This document shows, in pieces, positions 32,064 through 33,375 of a DNA stretch of 33,375 nt (position 1 is its first letter; each line of letters starts with the position of its first letter). The notes below the pieces were generated by a model, which worked only from the letters and a program-made list of their open reading frames with translations, searched no databases and was not told where the DNA came from. The DNA comes from JAAYBT01 sp964404395 (GTDB lineage: Bacteria > Bacillota > Clostridia > Acetivibrionales > DTU013), in assembly GCA_964404395.1 (NCBI GenBank), contig CAYOKA010000009.1, positions 1 to 33,375 on the forward strand, given 5' to 3'. A program made the position numbers and the translations under genes.

Positions 32064-32708
32064 TTATAATACTGAGAAAACAATAGTGGATGTTAACGCT
32101 ATTGCAAATGCGAAAGCAGTCATCAAAGGCTTGATTCTGTATCTGGTTGAATATGTGTTTAATTTGCTGGCATAAATTTTTGTTAAGCTATAGATAATGA
32201 CCACATTAATAATTCCTTCAAGGAATATGAATTCAAGGATACTTCGATAACCGCCTTCTATAATACCGGAAGGTATTAAAAATAATGTCAAAATAAGCGC
32301 ATGAAAGATAAATAAAGCTCTCCATGTTATGCTTGCGAATAATGCACCTTTAAAGCTTAAGCTTTTTCCATCCTTGCAAAATAATCTGATAGCCACCATT
32401 GCGGTCAGCGATTGAATAAGTATGCTAACGGCAGGATTGACTGTTCTTATGACAGGCAGATGTGGTATGAATAAATCAATAAGTTTTACAGCTGACGCAA
32501 TAATTCCTATAACAAAAATAGTACCTGTATTCTGCGTCTTTCTATATCCTTTGTACATAAAGTAGAAACCTATTGGGAACATAACAAACCCCGATATTGC
32601 AAAAGGAAGCAAATGCAATAAATAACCCAATACCGCCTCTGCAATACCCCAAAGTGAACCATAAAAAATAGCCGGTAATATTATCTCCTTTAATTTCTCT
32701 TTTTTCAT
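32064..32708 (-). CDS. Integral membrane protein of unknown function, first gene of the XdhC cassette
   Basis: The product has 214 residues, with about six or seven hydrophobic segments filling most of the length and charged turns such as KGYRKTQNTG and CKDGKSLSFKG between them. I do not recognise the family. A short basic N-terminus (MKKEKLKEI) leads into the first segment. It lies 20 bases upstream of xdhC on the same strand, so it should be expressed with the maturation genes. It may be a substrate or ion permease for the hydroxylase pathway, or unrelated. An inverted repeat lies 12-40 bases upstream of the start. Confidence 0.75.
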   Translation of the reverse strand: MKKEKLKEIILPAIFYGSLWGIAEAVLGYLLHLLPFAISGFVMFPIGFYFMYKGYRKTQNTGTIFVIGIIASAVKLIDLFIPHLPVIRTVNPAVSILIQSLTAMVAIRLFCKDGKSLSFKGALFASITWRALFIFHALILTLFLIPSGIIEGGYRSILEFIFLEGIINVVIIYSLTKIYASKLNTYSTRYRIKPLMTAFAFAIALTSTIVFSVL

Positions 32709-32719
32709 AATAATCTCTT

Positions 32720-32748
32720 GTATGATATCCTAGACAACTAAATCATAC
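32720..32748. promoter_or_regulatory. Inverted repeat upstream of the XdhC cassette
   Basis: GTATGAT (32720-32726) and ATCATAC (32742-32748) form 7-base arms around 15 bases, 12-40 bases before the first gene of the cassette. It could be an operator; no regulator gene is adjacent. Confidence 0.35.
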
Positions 32749-32891
32749 ATTCCTTTCTAATTATTTACGCTCACTCCATGGTGTGTATCGAATTTTGAAA
32801 GCTGAAGGAGCATTGTACAAATAAATTATACATTAGCAAATTCTATTGCTCTCGCATTTTTCCGATGTCTTCTTATTACTATTCCGACTAC

Positions 32892-33112
32892 TTTACCAGA
32901 CTATTCGCATTTGCACAATAAAATTGTGAAAGGTTTCGTAAAACACTTTGACCGCCCGCTTATAAATTCAAACTGAAAAATTGGCTCAAAAAGAGTATTT
33001 GTTTCTTGAAGGGTATAACCCCTGCGTTGAATGAACTGCCTCAAACTGGATGAATCAGGTTCAAGTAAAATTTCCTTAGCTATAGCACCATTCATTAAGA
33101 CCGGATGTCTTT
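32892..33112 (-). pseudogene. Right direct repeat with a 3' fragment of the mocA-like gene
   Basis: Bases 32892-33000 match 30034-30151 and bases 33000-33112 match 30224-30332, so the copy lacks 73 bases that lie between two ATTTG words in the intact gene (30147-30151 and 30220-30224). The gene part is about 97% identical (two or three changes in roughly 112 bases) and codes for RHPVLMNGAIAKEILLEPDS before the frame shifts at the deletion junction. Homology ends abruptly near 33112. A 76-residue frame (32901-33131) spans it but is a relic. Confidence 0.85.
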
Positions 33113-33196
33113 GTCGGATTTTCAATAACATAAAGTCGCTTATCTTAAAGAGGTAAGCATTCTATTTAGTTATACTATACATAGCAATGAAAATGG

Positions 33197-33224
33197 TTGC
33201 CCTTAACTACAGGTTATCTAAAAT
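33197..33224 (+). promoter_or_regulatory. Candidate promoter of the right-edge gene
   Basis: TTGCCC (33197-33202), a 16-base spacer and TAAAAT (33219-33224) lie about 100 bases before the ATG at 33321. Both boxes are imperfect. Confidence 0.3.
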
Positions 33225-33320
33225 GTTAGAAGTCTGCGGAAAAGCTCATGCCTTAAAATGTAAATTTCGAAGGCCTTATAAGTTTTTAGAAGGATTAAGA
33301 TAAAATGAGGAGGGAATTTA

Positions 33321-33375
33321 ATGCAGTATGGACAATATGCAGTAGATTATGAACAACGCCCGTATAATCCGGAAC
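33321..33375 (+). CDS. Start of a gene cut by the window edge
   Basis: ATG 33321 has a strong GAGGAGGG site eight bases upstream, and 18 codons (MQYGQYAVDYEQRPYNPE) remain open to the edge. The N-terminal YAVDYE.R pattern reminds me of some M24-family aminopeptidase/creatinase-like proteins of anaerobes, but 18 residues are too few to assign a function. It runs opposite to the XdhC cassette. Confidence 0.7.
   Translation, partial: MQYGQYAVDYEQRPYNPE

Larger units (their letters stand above)
32709..33320. other. Gene-free stretch between the XdhC cassette and the right-edge gene
   Basis: About 610 bases without an intact gene. It holds an inverted repeat (32720-32748), a repeat region and decayed mocA fragment (32892-33112), and a possible promoter at 33197-33224 for the gene at 33321. 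The remaining bases show nothing I can interpret. Confidence 0.6.

Noticed and set aside
32901..33131. 76-residue minus-strand frame resembling the mocA-like protein
   Set aside because: It is the reading of a duplicated and deleted 3' fragment, without a proper start or the nucleotide-binding loop.
33241..33300. AAGGCCTT and CTTATAAG palindromes upstream of the right-edge gene
   Set aside because: Very short and expected by chance in AT-rich sequence.
1..33375. CRISPR array, tRNA or rRNA genes, intact IS element
   Set aside because: No regularly spaced repeats, cloverleaf-like or rRNA-like sequence was seen, and the only transposase is a remnant.

Overview
The window looks like chromosomal DNA from a low-GC Bacillota, most likely a strictly anaerobic member of the Clostridia. 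The signs are strong GGAGG-type ribosome binding sites, frequent TTG starts, a Gram-positive LexA box at recA, a FapR-controlled fatty acid operon ending in rnc-smc-ftsY, and ferredoxin-linked indolepyruvate oxidoreductase genes. No RNA genes or CRISPR arrays were seen.

Region 1 (1-11450, all minus strand) is a lipid and chromosome/secretion block, read in the order fapR, plsX, fabH, fabD, fabG, acpP, fabF, rnc, smc, ftsY; ftsY runs off the left edge. FapR probably represses its own promoter through a site lying between the -35 and -10 boxes. A strong terminator overlaps the acpP stop codon, so fabF-rnc-smc-ftsY probably has its own promoter as well.

Region 2 (11450-18500, minus strand) holds cinA, murJ, recA, recX, rimO and pgsA. 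It serves DNA repair and SOS (recA under a LexA box), lipid II flipping, ribosomal protein S12 modification and anionic phospholipid synthesis. The roughly 330 bases between pgsA and the fapR promoter hold no gene but several hairpins and one copy of a palindromic repeat.

Region 3 (18600-23290, plus strand) is a moxR / DUF58 / transglutaminase-DUF4129 operon. It converges on region 4 across a 70-base palindrome.

Region 4 (23360-29340, minus strand) is a catabolic cassette: sodium/solute symporter, iorA, iorB, phenylacetate-CoA ligase-like gene and a double-ACT protein. It fits oxidation of aryl-2-oxo acids to aryl-CoA with ferredoxin reduction, followed by or coupled to an acyl-CoA ligase.

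Region 5 (29340-33375) is accessory and scarred. It contains a deleted IS1634-type transposase remnant, then a minus-strand four-gene cassette (integral membrane protein, XdhC-like, THEP1-like NTPase, MocA-like nucleotidyltransferase) that looks like maturation machinery for a molybdenum hydroxylase whose structural genes are not in the window. The cassette is bracketed by direct repeats: the right-hand repeat contains a deleted copy of the 3' part of the mocA-like gene. A new plus-strand gene starts at 33321 and is cut by the edge. Short dispersed repeats link this region to intergenic spaces 3 and 20 kb away.
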